Shown here: piece after piece, positions 15,401 through 24,322 of the stretch | Layout of the letters: each line of letters begins with the position of its first letter | Position numbering within the stretch: the stretch's first letter is position 1 | Assembly (NCBI GenBank): GCA_964538505.1 | Contig: CAZIDY010000001.1 | Span: 62,001-126,000, forward strand | Reading direction: 5' to 3' | From: Zeimonas sp964538505 | GTDB lineage: Bacteria; Pseudomonadota; Gammaproteobacteria; Burkholderiales; Burkholderiaceae_E | Length of the DNA: 64,000 nucleotides | Program-made: the position numbers and the translations under genes | The notes under the pieces: model-generated | What the model was told of the DNA's origin: nothing | Seen by the model: only the letters and a program-made list of their open reading frames with translations | Databases searched by the model: none

Positions 15401-17599
15401 ATGTCCTGGCTTTACCGAATCAGCCTTTCGCAGAAGTTCGTCGTTCTCGGCGCTCTTGCGCTGGTGATGATGGCGCTGCCGACCACGCTGTACCTGATGC
15501 GCACCGCCGACGAGGTGCGCACGGCCGAGCGTCGCGTCGAAGGCGCCGCCACGGCAGTCGCACTGCAGAAAGTGATCCAGATGGCGCAGAACCACCGCGA
15601 TGTCGTCGTCGGATGGCTGGGGGCGGCCGGATCGCTGTCCGCGTTGTGGCAGGACGACAACGAGAAGCTTTCGTCGTTGCGACCGGCCGCGCGCGCCGCG
15701 CTCGTCGAAGCGATCGCCGCCTTCGATGTGCAGCTCTCGAAGGTGCAGGCTTCGGAGGCCTTCGTTGCGGGCTGGAGGGAAGGGCTTGCGCACTGGAACG
15801 AGCTCGATGCGAGCCTCGAATCCGGCGAGCAGAAGTCGGCCTGGCGCAGCGCGAACCTGCATAGCGAATGGATCGCGTCGATGCAGCTGCTCTCGGAAGG
15901 GCTGATCGAGGAGTTCGGGCTCACGCGCGCAGCGGAGCGCGACAGCAATGCGCTCGTTGACGCATCGCTCGTATACACGCCACGCGCGGCGGAAGTGCTC
16001 GGTCAGATGCGCGCCTTCGGCACTGCGGCCCTCGTCGAGAAGAACGAGTCGTACGGCGGGCGAGGTGTCGAGGAGCATCGTGACGAGGAACGCGCGGTAC
16101 TGCGCGGAATGAAGGAGCGACTCGACGAGCGGCTGGCCGAGATCGATCGCAGCCTCGCAATCGTGTACGCGGCCGACGCCGGGCTTCAGCAGCGGCTGGA
16201 AGGGGCGGTCGCGGAGATGAAGATGCGGGTCGCGGGCTCGATCGCCCTGATCACGGAGAAGCTCATTACCGCGCAGCAGCTCGAGCTGGCCAGCAACGAG
16301 TACTACGACGAGCTCACGGCGACGATCGGCAGCCTGTACGCCTTCGAGCAGACGGCGATGACTGCGCTCACCACGCTGTTCGAGGCGCGCGCGGCCGATC
16401 TTCGCCGAACGGCCCTCATGGTCATCGGAGCACTGCTCGCGATCGGCGGACTGTCCCTGGCGCTGATGTTGGTCTTCGTGCGCAGTCTCACCGGGCCGGT
16501 GGCCGAGGCGGTGTCGATGGCGCAATCAATTGCCGATGGCGATCTCGACGTGACGATCCGCGCGCGCGGAACCAACGAGGTCGGCCAACTCGTCGAGGCA
16601 CTCGTCGAGATGAAGGATCGTATCGCCGATGTGGTCGGCGAGGTGCGCCGGCATGCGGAGAGCGTTGCGGCGGCAAGCGCGCAGATTGCGCAGGGCAACT
16701 CCGACCTGTCGTCGCGTACCGAGGAGCAGGCGAGCACGCTCGAGGAGACCGCCGCTTCGATGGAGGAGCTGAGTGCGACCGTCCAGCAGAACGCCGACAA
16801 CGCGCACCGGGCCGACGAGCTCGCGCGCGGCGCGAGCGAAGTGGCCGTGTCGGGCGGGAAGGTCGTCGGCGAGGTGGTCGACACGATGAAGGAGATCAAC
16901 GAGAGCTCGCGCCGGATCGCCGACATCATCAACGTGATCGACGGCATCGCGTTCCAGACGAACATCCTCGCGCTGAACGCTGCGGTCGAAGCGGCGCGCG
17001 CCGGCGAGCAGGGGCGGGGCTTCGCGGTCGTCGCCGGCGAAGTGCGCAACCTGGCGCAGCGTTCCGCCGAGGCTGCGCGCGAGATCAAGGCGCTGATCGG
17101 CGCGAGCGTCGAACGTGTGGAGCGCGGCACGAAGCTCGTCGATCGCGCCGGTGCGACGATGAGCGAGGTTGTCGCGTCGATCCGTCGCGTTACCGACCTG
17201 ATGGGCGAGATCAGCAGCGCGAGTTCCGAGCAGAGCGCGGGCGTTGCGCAGATCGGCGATGCGGTGACGCAGATGGACGAGGCGACGCAGCACAACGCGG
17301 CGCTGGTCGAGGAGAGCGCGGCGGCGGCGGCGAGCCTCGAGACGCAGGCGCAGGAGCTGGTTCGTGCGGTCGCCGTGTTCCGGCTGGCCGGTGACATGCG
17401 ACCGAATCACGAAAGCGGCGCGGTCGATGCGCCGAGCGCGGAGTTCGACCCGGTCGAGATCGGCGTCGAGCGCCGTGGCGCGAACCGCGCAACGAATGTT
17501 TCCCGGATGCCTGCGCGCGGTGCGGCACTGCAGGACGAACGCGTGGCGCGTCACCACGGTGCGGGCAGCGACGAGGCGAACCGCGCGACGGGCACCTGA
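15401..17599 (+). CDS. Methyl-accepting chemotaxis protein with large helical periplasmic domain
   Basis: A 732-residue membrane receptor. TM1 spans about 11-32 and TM2 about 345-368. Between them lies about 310 residues of almost entirely helical sequence, longer than a 4HB domain and of the size of the bimodular helical (HBM-like) sensors. HAMP follows, then the signalling domain with the conserved hairpin tip FQTNILALNAAVEAARAGEQGRGF. No C-terminal CheR-binding pentapeptide is seen; the tail ends NRATGT. ATG 15401 is chosen for the AGGAAAG ribosome site. It lies inside the che operon, between cheW and cheY. The ligand is unknown. Confidence 0.94.
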   Translation: MSWLYRISLSQKFVVLGALALVMMALPTTLYLMRTADEVRTAERRVEGAATAVALQKVIQMAQNHRDVVVGWLGAAGSLSALWQDDNEKLSSLRPAARAALVEAIAAFDVQLSKVQASEAFVAGWREGLAHWNELDASLESGEQKSAWRSANLHSEWIASMQLLSEGLIEEFGLTRAAERDSNALVDASLVYTPRAAEVLGQMRAFGTAALVEKNESYGGRGVEEHRDEERAVLRGMKERLDERLAEIDRSLAIVYAADAGLQQRLEGAVAEMKMRVAGSIALITEKLITAQQLELASNEYYDELTATIGSLYAFEQTAMTALTTLFEARAADLRRTALMVIGALLAIGGLSLALMLVFVRSLTGPVAEAVSMAQSIADGDLDVTIRARGTNEVGQLVEALVEMKDRIADVVGEVRRHAESVAAASAQIAQGNSDLSSRTEEQASTLEETAASMEELSATVQQNADNAHRADELARGASEVAVSGGKVVGEVVDTMKEINESSRRIADIINVIDGIAFQTNILALNAAVEAARAGEQGRGFAVVAGEVRNLAQRSAEAAREIKALIGASVERVERGTKLVDRAGATMSEVVASIRRVTDLMGEISSASSEQSAGVAQIGDAVTQMDEATQHNAALVEESAAAAASLETQAQELVRAVAVFRLAGDMRPNHESGAVDAPSAEFDPVEIGVERRGANRATNVSRMPARGAALQDERVARHHGAGSDEANRATGT

Positions 17600-17611
17600 A
17601 CGAGGAACGTG

Positions 17612-18004
17612 ATGTCCAGAACCGACCTGAGATTCCTGATCGTCGACGATTTCTCGACGATGCGCCGAATCGTGCGCAGTCTGCTCAAGGAGATGGGGTA
17701 CACCAACGCCGACGAAGCCGAGGACGGCGTCGCGGCCATCGCGAAGCTGCGCGCGCAGCCCTTCGACTTCGTCGTCTCCGACATCAACATGCCGAACATG
17801 AACGGCTTCGAGTTGCTGCAGGCGATCAAGGCCGATGACGAGCTCCGGCACCTGCCGGTGCTGATGGTCACCGCCGAGGCGCGCAAGGAAGACATCGTGC
17901 AGGCGGCGCAGAGCGGGGCGGCGGGCTACATCGTCAAGCCCTTCACGAAGGCGACGCTCGAGGAGAAGGTCGAGCGGATCATGCAGCGTCGCGCCGCCGC
18001 CTGA
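17612..18004 (+). CDS. cheY: Chemotaxis response regulator CheY (motor-type)
   Basis: A 130-residue single receiver domain closely resembling classical CheY. It has D12/D13, the phosphoacceptor D57 in VVSDINMPNMNGFELLQ, switch T87 in LMVTAEARKEDI and K109 in GYIVKPF. Phosphorylated CheY binds FliM/FliN and switches rotation. The next gene is cheZ, its phosphatase, as in enterobacteria. This copy is the better candidate for the motor-binding CheY than the one at 12153. Confidence 0.96.
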   Translation: MSRTDLRFLIVDDFSTMRRIVRSLLKEMGYTNADEAEDGVAAIAKLRAQPFDFVVSDINMPNMNGFELLQAIKADDELRHLPVLMVTAEARKEDIVQAAQSGAAGYIVKPFTKATLEEKVERIMQRRAAA

Positions 18005-18030
18005 ACGCAGCTCTCGCGGAGAGAAGAACG

Positions 18031-18666
18031 ATGAAGTCCCTGGCGAGCGAAGACGCGCAGGTGGAGCCGAAGATCGTTGCCGAGATCACCTCGCACGTGT
18101 TCCAGCAGCTTGGCCAGCTCACGCGCGAGCTGCATGAAGCGCTGCGCGAGCTCGGGTTGATGTCGCGGCTGCAGCAGGCGGCCAGCGGCCTGCCCGACGC
18201 GCGCAGCCGGCTCGACTACATCTCGCGCAAGACCGGCGAGGCGGCCGACAAGGTGCTGAACTGCGTCGACCAGGCAAAGCTCGAGCACGCGCGCATTGCC
18301 GAGTCGGCGCACAGGATGTCGGAGTCGATCGTCGCCAATCCGGTGCACGCGGTCGCGAGCGGCGCCGTGCTGGGCTTCGTGCAGGAAGTCGAGGAGGCCG
18401 GCCGTCGTGTCGACCGGCACCTCACCGACATCATGATCGCGCAGGACTTTCACGATCTCACCGGGCAGGTCGTCTCGAAAGTAGTCGCGCTCGCCGGCGA
18501 GCTCGAGGAGAGCCTCGTGCGGCTGCTCGTGCAGGTGGGGCCGCCGACTCCGCCGAACGGCACGGCGCCGGTTTCGTTGTCGGGCCCGGTCGTCGAGCCC
18601 CGACGCGCGGACGTGGTCACCAGCCAGGGCGAGGTCGACGATCTCCTCGCGAATCTCGGCTTCTAG
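18031..18666 (+). CDS. cheZ: CheY-P phosphatase CheZ
   Basis: A 211-residue helical protein. The long central hairpin is visible (about 30-165), with the catalytic segment AQDFHDLTGQVVSKVV holding D142 and Q146, the residues that activate water and orient CheY-P. The extreme C-terminus QGEVDDLLANLGF is the amphipathic CheY-tethering peptide after a Pro-rich flexible linker. It follows cheY by 26 bases with a purine-rich ribosome site. Confidence 0.96.
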   Translation: MKSLASEDAQVEPKIVAEITSHVFQQLGQLTRELHEALRELGLMSRLQQAASGLPDARSRLDYISRKTGEAADKVLNCVDQAKLEHARIAESAHRMSESIVANPVHAVASGAVLGFVQEVEEAGRRVDRHLTDIMIAQDFHDLTGQVVSKVVALAGELEESLVRLLVQVGPPTPPNGTAPVSLSGPVVEPRRADVVTSQGEVDDLLANLGF

Positions 18667-18689
18667 CCAGCCGTAGAGGCTGCGGATCG

Positions 18690-20009
18690 ATGCGGGAGAA
18701 GATCTCCGTCGAGCGGCTCGAGCTCGGGATGTACGTCGAGTCGCTGTGCGGCAAATGGATCGATCATCCGTTCTGGCGCACGCGCTTCGTCATCCGCAAC
18801 GAGCGTGATCTCGCGGCGCTGAAGGAAAGCGGCGTTGCCGAGTGCTGGATCGATCGCTCGAAGGGTGTTGCTCCGCCTGCATTGGCGGAAAGTCGCGGCG
18901 CCCAGGTGCAGGCATCGGCGGATGTGCCGGCGCAGGCGGAGGCGTCGGGGCAGGCTGAAGCGCCTGCGCGACTGCGGGTGCAGGTCGAGGAAATGCCTCC
19001 GCCGGAATCCGATGGCACGTCTGCCGGGTCGCACACCGTCAGCTATGACGAGGAAATCGAGCAGGCAGCCGTCGTCTGCGTGCAGGCGGCGCGGGTGACG
19101 CAGTCTCTCTTTCGCGAGGCGCGACTCGGACGAGCGCTCGAGCTCGATCGCTGCGCGGCCATCGCCGAGCAGATCGCGGCATCGGCGACGCGTCATCCGT
19201 CGGCGCTGGTGTCGCTCGCGCGCGTGCGCACGCATCACAGCTACACCTTCATGCACTCGGTGGCCGTGTGCGCGCTGATGACCTCGCTCGCGCGCCAGCT
19301 CGGCTTCGACGATGCGCGCACGCAGGAGGCGGCGCTCGCCGGCTTGCTGCACGACCTCGGCAAGGCGGGCATCTCGCGCGAGATCCTCGACAAGCCGGGG
19401 CGACTGACCGATGAAGAGTTCGCGACGATCCAGCGGCACCCGGAGCTCGGCAACGAGATGCTGCGTGCCAACTCGGCGACCAACGAGGTCGTGCTGCTCG
19501 CCTGCCTGCATCACCACGAGCGCTGGGACGGCAACGGCTATCCGGCGCGGATCGGCGGCGAGTCGATTCCTTTCGCTGCGCGGATGAACGCGGTGTGCGA
19601 CGTCTACGACGCGATCACTTCGCTGCGCGCGTACAAGGAACCGTGGGATCCGGCCGAGTCGCTGGTGAAGATGGCGGCCTGGACGAAGGCGGGGCAATTC
19701 GACCCGGAGGTGTTTCGCGCCTTCGCGAACACGGTGGGAATCTACCCGGTGGGGTCGCTGGTGCGCATGCAGTCCGAGCGACTTGCCGTCGTGGTCGACC
19801 AGAACCGCGAGCGGCCGGCGCAGCCCTGCGTCAAGGTCTTCTGGTCGACGCGCAAGTCGATGCCGGTGCGCACCGAACGAATCGATCTCGCCGCGCGAAA
19901 CGCGGTCGACCGGATCGTCGGGCGCGAGTCGAATGCGCAGTGGGGTTTCAAGCACCTGCCCGAGCTGCTGATGGGCGAGGAGACGTATCGCAAGTTCGCG
20001 ACGGCCTGA
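18690..20009 (+). CDS. HD-GYP domain c-di-GMP phosphodiesterase with DUF3391
   Basis: A 439-residue protein. The N-terminal 60 residues (REKISVERLELGMYVESL, HPFWRTRFVI) match the DUF3391 domain that often precedes HD-GYP. After an Ala-rich linker the HD-GYP domain (about 160-370) shows SLARVRTHHSYTFMHS, GLLHDLGKAGIS, HPELGNEML and HHHERWDGNGYP, followed by RMNAVCDVYDAITS. All metal ligands and the GYP signature appear intact, so c-di-GMP (and pGpG) hydrolysis is expected. It is the last gene of the chemotaxis operon, 23 bases after cheZ, and so may couple c-di-GMP removal to motility. Confidence 0.93.
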   Translation: MREKISVERLELGMYVESLCGKWIDHPFWRTRFVIRNERDLAALKESGVAECWIDRSKGVAPPALAESRGAQVQASADVPAQAEASGQAEAPARLRVQVEEMPPPESDGTSAGSHTVSYDEEIEQAAVVCVQAARVTQSLFREARLGRALELDRCAAIAEQIAASATRHPSALVSLARVRTHHSYTFMHSVAVCALMTSLARQLGFDDARTQEAALAGLLHDLGKAGISREILDKPGRLTDEEFATIQRHPELGNEMLRANSATNEVVLLACLHHHERWDGNGYPARIGGESIPFAARMNAVCDVYDAITSLRAYKEPWDPAESLVKMAAWTKAGQFDPEVFRAFANTVGIYPVGSLVRMQSERLAVVVDQNRERPAQPCVKVFWSTRKSMPVRTERIDLAARNAVDRIVGRESNAQWGFKHLPELLMGEETYRKFATA

Positions 20010-20094
20010 TCGTCGGGACGCACGGGTGCAGTCCGGAGTTGCAGTTCGAAGCAATCTTCGGCTACATAGTCGGATATAAAATGGAGGCGCCCCG

Positions 20095-20505
20095 ATGACC
20101 GATGCTGCACAGAAGAGAGCCGTCGCGAATTATCGCTCGCGTCTCGCTCGGCGCGGCATCGTCCGCTTCGAGCTTCAGGCGCTCGAATCGGATCGCGAGT
20201 TGATCCGCGCGCTTGCGCGCAAGCTGGCGGATGAAGGGCCGAAGGCCCGGCAACTGCGGCAAACCGTGCGGCGGGCGATGGAAGGCGAGTCTGGCGGAAC
20301 CGGCGGAATCGTCGCGGCGCTGCGCCGATCGCCGCTGGTAGGCGCTGACCTCGATCTCGGCAGCGCCGGGCGACCCCGCAACGCGCTCGACATGATCATT
20401 GCTTCGGTCGGGGAGGCGAACGACTGTGTCGTGGTCACCGACAACGAGCGGGATTTCGCCGGCCTGGAGATCGTCAATCCGCTCCGGGAGCGCCAGGCGC
20501 GCTGA
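20095..20505 (+). CDS. VapB antitoxin fused in frame to a truncated VapC (PIN) end; toxin-antitoxin relic
   Basis: A 136-residue open frame with a good GGAGG site. Residues 1-90 look like a VapB-type antitoxin: AVANYRSRLARRGIVRFELQ, then GGIVAALRRSPLVGADLDL, a typical VapB C-terminal end. It then passes directly into the last third of a PIN-domain toxin: NALDMIIASVGEANDCVVVTDNERDFAGLEIVNPL. The PIN part has its late acidic residues (DMIIA, DNERDF) but lacks the N-terminal catalytic Asp and the central Glu, so it cannot be an active RNase. An internal deletion of roughly 250-300 bases joining the two genes is the simplest explanation. It is convergent with fliR. Confidence 0.78.
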   Translation: MTDAAQKRAVANYRSRLARRGIVRFELQALESDRELIRALARKLADEGPKARQLRQTVRRAMEGESGGTGGIVAALRRSPLVGADLDLGSAGRPRNALDMIIASVGEANDCVVVTDNERDFAGLEIVNPLRERQAR

Positions 20506-20601
20506 TCGCATCTCTCGATCATCTCGACGGCGCAGACGCCGAGGCTCGGATTCAAAGAGCGCGGAACGCTGCGTTCTGCTGCATTTTCCGTCGAGGAAGA
20601 A

Positions 20602-20647
20602 GTTGCCGGCGGAAAAGCGCTGCGTTTCGCAGCAAAACGGCTTGCGA
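20602..20647. repeat. Dispersed repeat A, copy 1 (hairpin-bearing)
   Basis: A 46-bp element that recurs at 50763-50808 with 43 of 46 bases identical. It contains a GC-rich hairpin GCTGCG-TTT-CGCAGC (20619-20633) flanked by A-runs. Both copies lie in intergenic DNA. It is reminiscent of REP-type intergenic palindromes or terminators. No transposase is nearby. Confidence 0.7.
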
Positions 20648-20664
20648 GCACGACGCTTGTCGCA

Positions 20665-20721
20665 TCAGGAGCCGGCGCCCGTGTGAACCTGCAGCACGCT
20701 ACCGTTCACTTCGTAGCGCAT
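20665..20721. repeat. Dispersed repeat B, copy 1, with an 18-codon mini reading frame
   Basis: Bases 20681-20720 match 38251-38290 at 36 of 40 positions. Read on the minus strand, both copies keep an 18-codon frame: MRYEVNGSVLQVHTGAGS here, and VRYEGNGSVPQIHTAPMT at 38236-38292. The frame here begins two bases after the fliR stop. Most differences change amino acids, so coding selection is not supported. Both copies neighbour toxin-antitoxin loci. Confidence 0.65.
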
Positions 20722-20723
20722 TG

Positions 20724-21485
20724 TCAGCCTGCCCACGCCACCAGCAGGCGCTCGACGAGCATCTGGAATGGCTGCTGCAGCAGCGGCATCGTCAGCGTGA
20801 GCAGCAGCAGCCCGGCGCCGATCGTCACCGGAAAACCGATCGCGAAGATGTTCAGCTGCGGTGCGATGCGCGAGACGACGCCGAGCCCCAGGTTCACGAA
20901 CAGCAGCAGCGCCATGAATGGCAGTGCGATCATCACGCCGAGCTCGAAGAGGCCCGCGCCCAGGCTCGCGGGCTGCACGCGTCCGAGCCAGTCTGCGAAG
21001 GCGGTTGCCGGCGGGATGACCTCGAAGCTCTGCACCACGGCCGCGACGAGCAGCACCGGTCCGTTGATCGCCACGAAGGCCCACAGCGACAGCGTGTTCA
21101 GCAGCCGGCTGACGCCGTTGACCTGTCCGCTGTCGGCGTCGAAGAAGCCGGCGAAGGAAAGACCCATCTGCAGGCCGATCGCCTCGCCGGCGAGTTCGAC
21201 GGCAGCGAGCACGATGCGGGCGACGAAGCCGATCGCAAAGCCGATCAGCGCTTCTCCGGCGACGACGAGCCAGCCGACCGGCGCGCCGATCTCCAGCGCG
21301 GGTGCCGCTGGAATCAGCGGCGCAACGAGTACCGCGATCGCGAGCGATACCGCGACGCGAAGTCGCAGCGGTACCGAGCGTTGCGAGAGAATCGGTGCAG
21401 TCGTGAACAGCCCGAGCACGCGGAAGAAGGGAAGCAGCAGCGCACCGAGCCAGCCGAGCAGCTGCGTTTCGCCGACCTCGATCAC
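20724..21485 (-). CDS. fliR: Flagellar export gate protein FliR
   Basis: A 253-residue membrane protein of the flagellar type III export gate. It starts at GTG 21485 (MIEVGETQLLGWLGALLLPFFRVLGLF), overlapping the fliQ stop. It has about six hydrophobic segments and conserved GLSFAGFFDADSGQ, LLNTLSLWAFVAING and SLGAGLFELGVMIALPFMALLLFVN. Last gene of fliLMNOPQR. Downstream are repeats A and B and the VapBC relic, which is convergent with it. Confidence 0.95.
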   Translation of the reverse strand: MIEVGETQLLGWLGALLLPFFRVLGLFTTAPILSQRSVPLRLRVAVSLAIAVLVAPLIPAAPALEIGAPVGWLVVAGEALIGFAIGFVARIVLAAVELAGEAIGLQMGLSFAGFFDADSGQVNGVSRLLNTLSLWAFVAINGPVLLVAAVVQSFEVIPPATAFADWLGRVQPASLGAGLFELGVMIALPFMALLLFVNLGLGVVSRIAPQLNIFAIGFPVTIGAGLLLLTLTMPLLQQPFQMLVERLLVAWAG

Positions 21486-21766
21486 GATATCGGCGAGCCG
21501 AGGATGGCCGACGGTATCCCGGTGAGCACGCGCTGCAGGTAGTCGACGAGCAGCGCCAGCATCCACGGCCCGGCGATCATCAGCGTGGCGGCGATCGCGA
21601 CGAGCTTGGGCAGGAAGGAAAGCGTCGCCTCGTTGATCTGCGTGAGCGCCTGCAGGATGCTGACGATCAAGCCCACGGCGAGTGCGGCGAGCAGCACCGG
21701 TGCGCCGGCAGCGAGCAGGATCTCCAGACCCTGGCGGCCGAAGTCGAGCACCGATTCGGGCGTCAT
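21482..21766 (-). CDS. fliQ: Flagellar export gate protein FliQ
   Basis: A 94-residue protein with two membrane helices, the normal FliQ size. It starts MTPESVLDFGRQGLEILL and contains VGLIVSILQALTQINEATLSFLPKL, the family hallmark between the two helices. It forms part of the FliPQR export gate. Six bases separate it from fliP, and it overlaps fliR by four. Confidence 0.95.
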   Translation of the reverse strand: MTPESVLDFGRQGLEILLAAGAPVLLAALAVGLIVSILQALTQINEATLSFLPKLVAIAATLMIAGPWMLALLVDYLQRVLTGIPSAILGSPIS

Positions 21767-21772
21767 CGTTCG

Positions 21773-22504
21773 CTACCCGAAGCTCTGCACGAGCGAACCG
21801 ATCAGCAGGTTCCACCCGTCGGCCAGCACGAACAGGATCAGCTTGAAGGGCAGGGCGACCAGCACCGGCGAGAGCATCATCATCCCCATCGACATCAGCA
21901 CGCTCGCGACGATCAGGTCGATCAGCAGGAACGGCACGAACACCATGAAGCCGATCTGGAAAGCCGTCTTCAGCTCGCTGATCACGAAGGCCGGGATGAG
22001 GATGCGCATCGGCACCGCTTCGTCGTCGGAGGCGGGTTCGTAGCGCGCGATCCGCGCGAAAAGACCGACGTCGCTGTCGCGTGTCTGGCGCAGCATGAAC
22101 TCGCGCAGCGGCGCGCTGCCGCTCGCTACTGCCTGCTCGAGCGTCGCGCGCTGCTCGGAATACGGTTTGTACGCCTCGACGTAGAGCCGGTCGAAGGTCG
22201 GGCTCATCACGAAGAAGGTGAGGAACAGCGCGATGCCGACGAGCACCTGGTTCGGCGGGCTCGACTGCAGGCCGAGCGCCTGGCGCACCAGCGACAGCAC
22301 GATGACGATGCGCGTGAAGCTCGTCATCAGCAGCAGCATCGCGGGCAGGAACGACAGCGCCGAGAAGATCAGCAGCGTCTCGACGGGCACCGAGTACGTC
22401 GTGCCCGCGGGGCCGCTCGTGCTGTTCAGCGTCAGCAGCCCCTGTGCGGCGGCCGCGTCGGCGATCGCAACGAGCGGCAGGACGAGTACGGCGCGCGCGA
22501 GCAT
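21773..22504 (-). CDS. fliP: Flagellar export gate protein FliP
   Basis: A 243-residue export-gate protein. An N-terminal signal peptide (VLVLPLVAIADAAAAQ) is followed by ETLLIFSALSFLPAMLLLMTSFTRIVIVLSLVRQALG, a periplasmic loop with LREFMLRQTRD, and the C-terminal helices IPAFVISELKTAFQIGF and VLMSMGMMMLSPVLVALPFKL. ATG 22504 is chosen because the signal peptide starts there; upstream in-frame sequence belongs to fliO. Confidence 0.95.
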   Translation of the reverse strand: MLARAVLVLPLVAIADAAAAQGLLTLNSTSGPAGTTYSVPVETLLIFSALSFLPAMLLLMTSFTRIVIVLSLVRQALGLQSSPPNQVLVGIALFLTFFVMSPTFDRLYVEAYKPYSEQRATLEQAVASGSAPLREFMLRQTRDSDVGLFARIARYEPASDDEAVPMRILIPAFVISELKTAFQIGFMVFVPFLLIDLIVASVLMSMGMMMLSPVLVALPFKLILFVLADGWNLLIGSLVQSFG

Positions 22505-22508
22505 GCTT

Positions 22509-22847
22509 TCAGCGGCGGCGCGCCGCATGGTTCGACAGCGAGCGCAGCACCTCGCCGAAGTTGGACGGGCCGACGCTGGTTGCCTCCGGGTCGATTCCGG
22601 CCGGTGCTTCGTCGAGCTCGGCGAGCGTCGTGATCGTGTGGCCGGTGATGCCGACGACGAGCCACTTGCGGTCGGCGCGGACGAGCGCGATGCGCTCGCG
22701 AACGCCGACCGGCACGGCGGCGACGATTGCGAGCGCATGGCTGCGCCCGGCGAGCGTGCCGGTGCCGCGGCGCATCAGCCAGGCAGCCAGCGGCAGCCCG
22801 CCGACGATGAGCGCGAGCGCGACGAGCGACGGCCAGGTCGAGCTCAT
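22509..22847 (-). CDS. fliO: Flagellar assembly protein FliO
   Basis: A 112-residue single-pass membrane protein. A hydrophobic helix (about 7-25) is followed by a short soluble domain with LAIVAAVPVGVRERIALVRADRKWLVVGITG, the FliO core. It helps to assemble the FliPQR complex. Its position between fliN and fliP and its size fit the family, which is weakly conserved elsewhere. Confidence 0.9.
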   Translation of the reverse strand: MSSTWPSLVALALIVGGLPLAAWLMRRGTGTLAGRSHALAIVAAVPVGVRERIALVRADRKWLVVGITGHTITTLAELDEAPAGIDPEATSVGPSNFGEVLRSLSNHAARRR

Positions 22848-22856
22848 GGTGCAGTA

Positions 22857-23300
22857 TCAGGCGCGGTTGAGCCGGCGCACGCGTTCGTTCGGCGTGACGA
22901 TGTCGGTGAGTCGGATACCGAACTTGTCGTTGACGACGACGACCTCGCCCTGCGCGATCAGGCATCCGTTGACGAGCACGTCCATCGGCTCGCCGGCGAG
23001 GGCGTCGAGCTCGATCACCGAGCCCTGTGCGAGCTGCAGGATGTGCTTGATCGGGATCCGCGTACGGCCCAGCTCGACGGTGAGCTGCACCGGGATGTCG
23101 AGGATCATGTCGATGTCGTTGTGCGCGTCGGGCGTGGCGCCTGACAGGCGCGGAAAGAGCCGCGACGCATCGCCGGCGCTCTCGACCTCGGTCGCCTGTG
23201 CGCCCGGGTTGCGTGCACCGCCGGCTGCGCCCTGCTCGGCGAGCGCAGCAGCCCAGTCGTCGTCGACGGCCTGGGTGTCGTGGGCGTTATCGGTCGTCAT
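22857..23300 (-). CDS. fliN: Flagellar motor switch protein FliN
   Basis: A 147-residue C-ring protein. The N-terminal 60 residues are a variable acidic/Ala-rich extension. The C-terminal SpoA domain (about 65-140) reads ILDIPVQLTVELGRTRIPIKHILQLAQGSVIELDALAGEP and VNGCLIAQGEVVVVNDKFGIRLTDI, diagnostic for FliN. The start overlaps the fliM stop by 14 bases. Confidence 0.96.
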   Translation of the reverse strand: MTTDNAHDTQAVDDDWAAALAEQGAAGGARNPGAQATEVESAGDASRLFPRLSGATPDAHNDIDMILDIPVQLTVELGRTRIPIKHILQLAQGSVIELDALAGEPMDVLVNGCLIAQGEVVVVNDKFGIRLTDIVTPNERVRRLNRA

Positions 23301-24291
23301 GCGGGACTCCGGAAGGATCTTCGGGGTTACCGGTGAGAAAGGACTGGACCTTGACCGCGTAGCGGCCGTTCGAGACGCCGTAGCGGCATTCGATGACGGC
23401 GACGCCGTCGACCCTGGCCTGCAGCGTCTCGTGCAGGTCGAGCTCGATGAAGTCGCCCGCCTTCAGCCGGATCAGGTCGGCGACGGTGGCGCGCGCGTGG
23501 CCGAGCTCGGCGACGAGCTCGACCTCGGCCGACTGGATCTGCCGCGAGAGTTTCACGACCCAGCGCCGGTCGCTGGTGTGTGCGTCGCCCTGCAGCGTCG
23601 AGTACAGCGTCTCGCGGATCGGCTCGAGCGTCGAATAGGGGATGCACAGGTGCACCGCGCCGCCGACGTTGCCGATCTCGAGCTCGAATCGCGACGTCAC
23701 GACGATCTCCGACGGTGTCGCGATGTTGGCGAACTGCGGCTGCATCTCCGAGCGCGCGTACTCGAGCTCGATCGGGTAGACGCCCGCCCACGCCTTGCGG
23801 TACTCGGTGCAGACGACCTCGAGCATGCGCTCGATGATGCGCTGCTCGGTGGCCGAGAAGTCGCGGCCCTCGATGCGCGTCTGCATGCGCCCGTCGCCGC
23901 CGAACAGCGAGTCGATGATCGCGAACACGAGCTGCGGCTCGCAGATCAGCAGGCCGCTGCCGCGCAGTGGCCGCACGTGCATGATGTTGATGTTCGTCGG
24001 CACGACGATGTCGCGCAGGAATGCCGAGTATTTCTGTACCTTCACCGGGCCGACGGAAATCTCGGGGTTGCGGCGCATGAAGTTGAACAGGCCGACGCGC
24101 AGGTTGCGCGCGAAGCGCTCGTGCACGAGCTCCAGCGTCGGCATGCGCCCGCGAACGATGCGCTCCTGCGTCGCCAGGTCGTAGGGCCGCACGCCGTCCG
24201 GCGGTGGCGGCGCCTCGGATTCGGGCGTGTCGCTGGCGCCTTCGAGCAGCGCGTCGACTTCGTCCTGCGAGAGGAACTGACCGGCCATCAT
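23287..24291 (-). CDS. fliM: Flagellar motor switch protein FliM
   Basis: A 334-residue switch protein. The N-terminus MMAGQFLSQDEVDALLEG is the CheY-P-binding peptide. The middle CheC-like domain contains LELVHERFARNLRVGLFNFMRR and LFGGDGR, and the C-terminal SpoA domain ends VIECRYGVSNGRYAVKVQ. Two consecutive ATG codons (24291, 24288) are possible starts. Thirty-one bases follow fliL. It links CheY signalling to rotor reversal with FliG and FliN. Confidence 0.97.
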   Translation of the reverse strand: MMAGQFLSQDEVDALLEGASDTPESEAPPPPDGVRPYDLATQERIVRGRMPTLELVHERFARNLRVGLFNFMRRNPEISVGPVKVQKYSAFLRDIVVPTNINIMHVRPLRGSGLLICEPQLVFAIIDSLFGGDGRMQTRIEGRDFSATEQRIIERMLEVVCTEYRKAWAGVYPIELEYARSEMQPQFANIATPSEIVVTSRFELEIGNVGGAVHLCIPYSTLEPIRETLYSTLQGDAHTSDRRWVVKLSRQIQSAEVELVAELGHARATVADLIRLKAGDFIELDLHETLQARVDGVAVIECRYGVSNGRYAVKVQSFLTGNPEDPSGVPHDDR

Positions 24292-24322
24292 CGTTCGATT
24301 CCCGTTCGGCTGCGCGCCTGGC

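Noticed and set aside
20665..20721. An 18-codon gene directly after fliR
   Set aside because: The second copy at 38236-38292 differs mainly by amino-acid-changing substitutions, and no ribosome site precedes either, so a conserved small protein is not supported.
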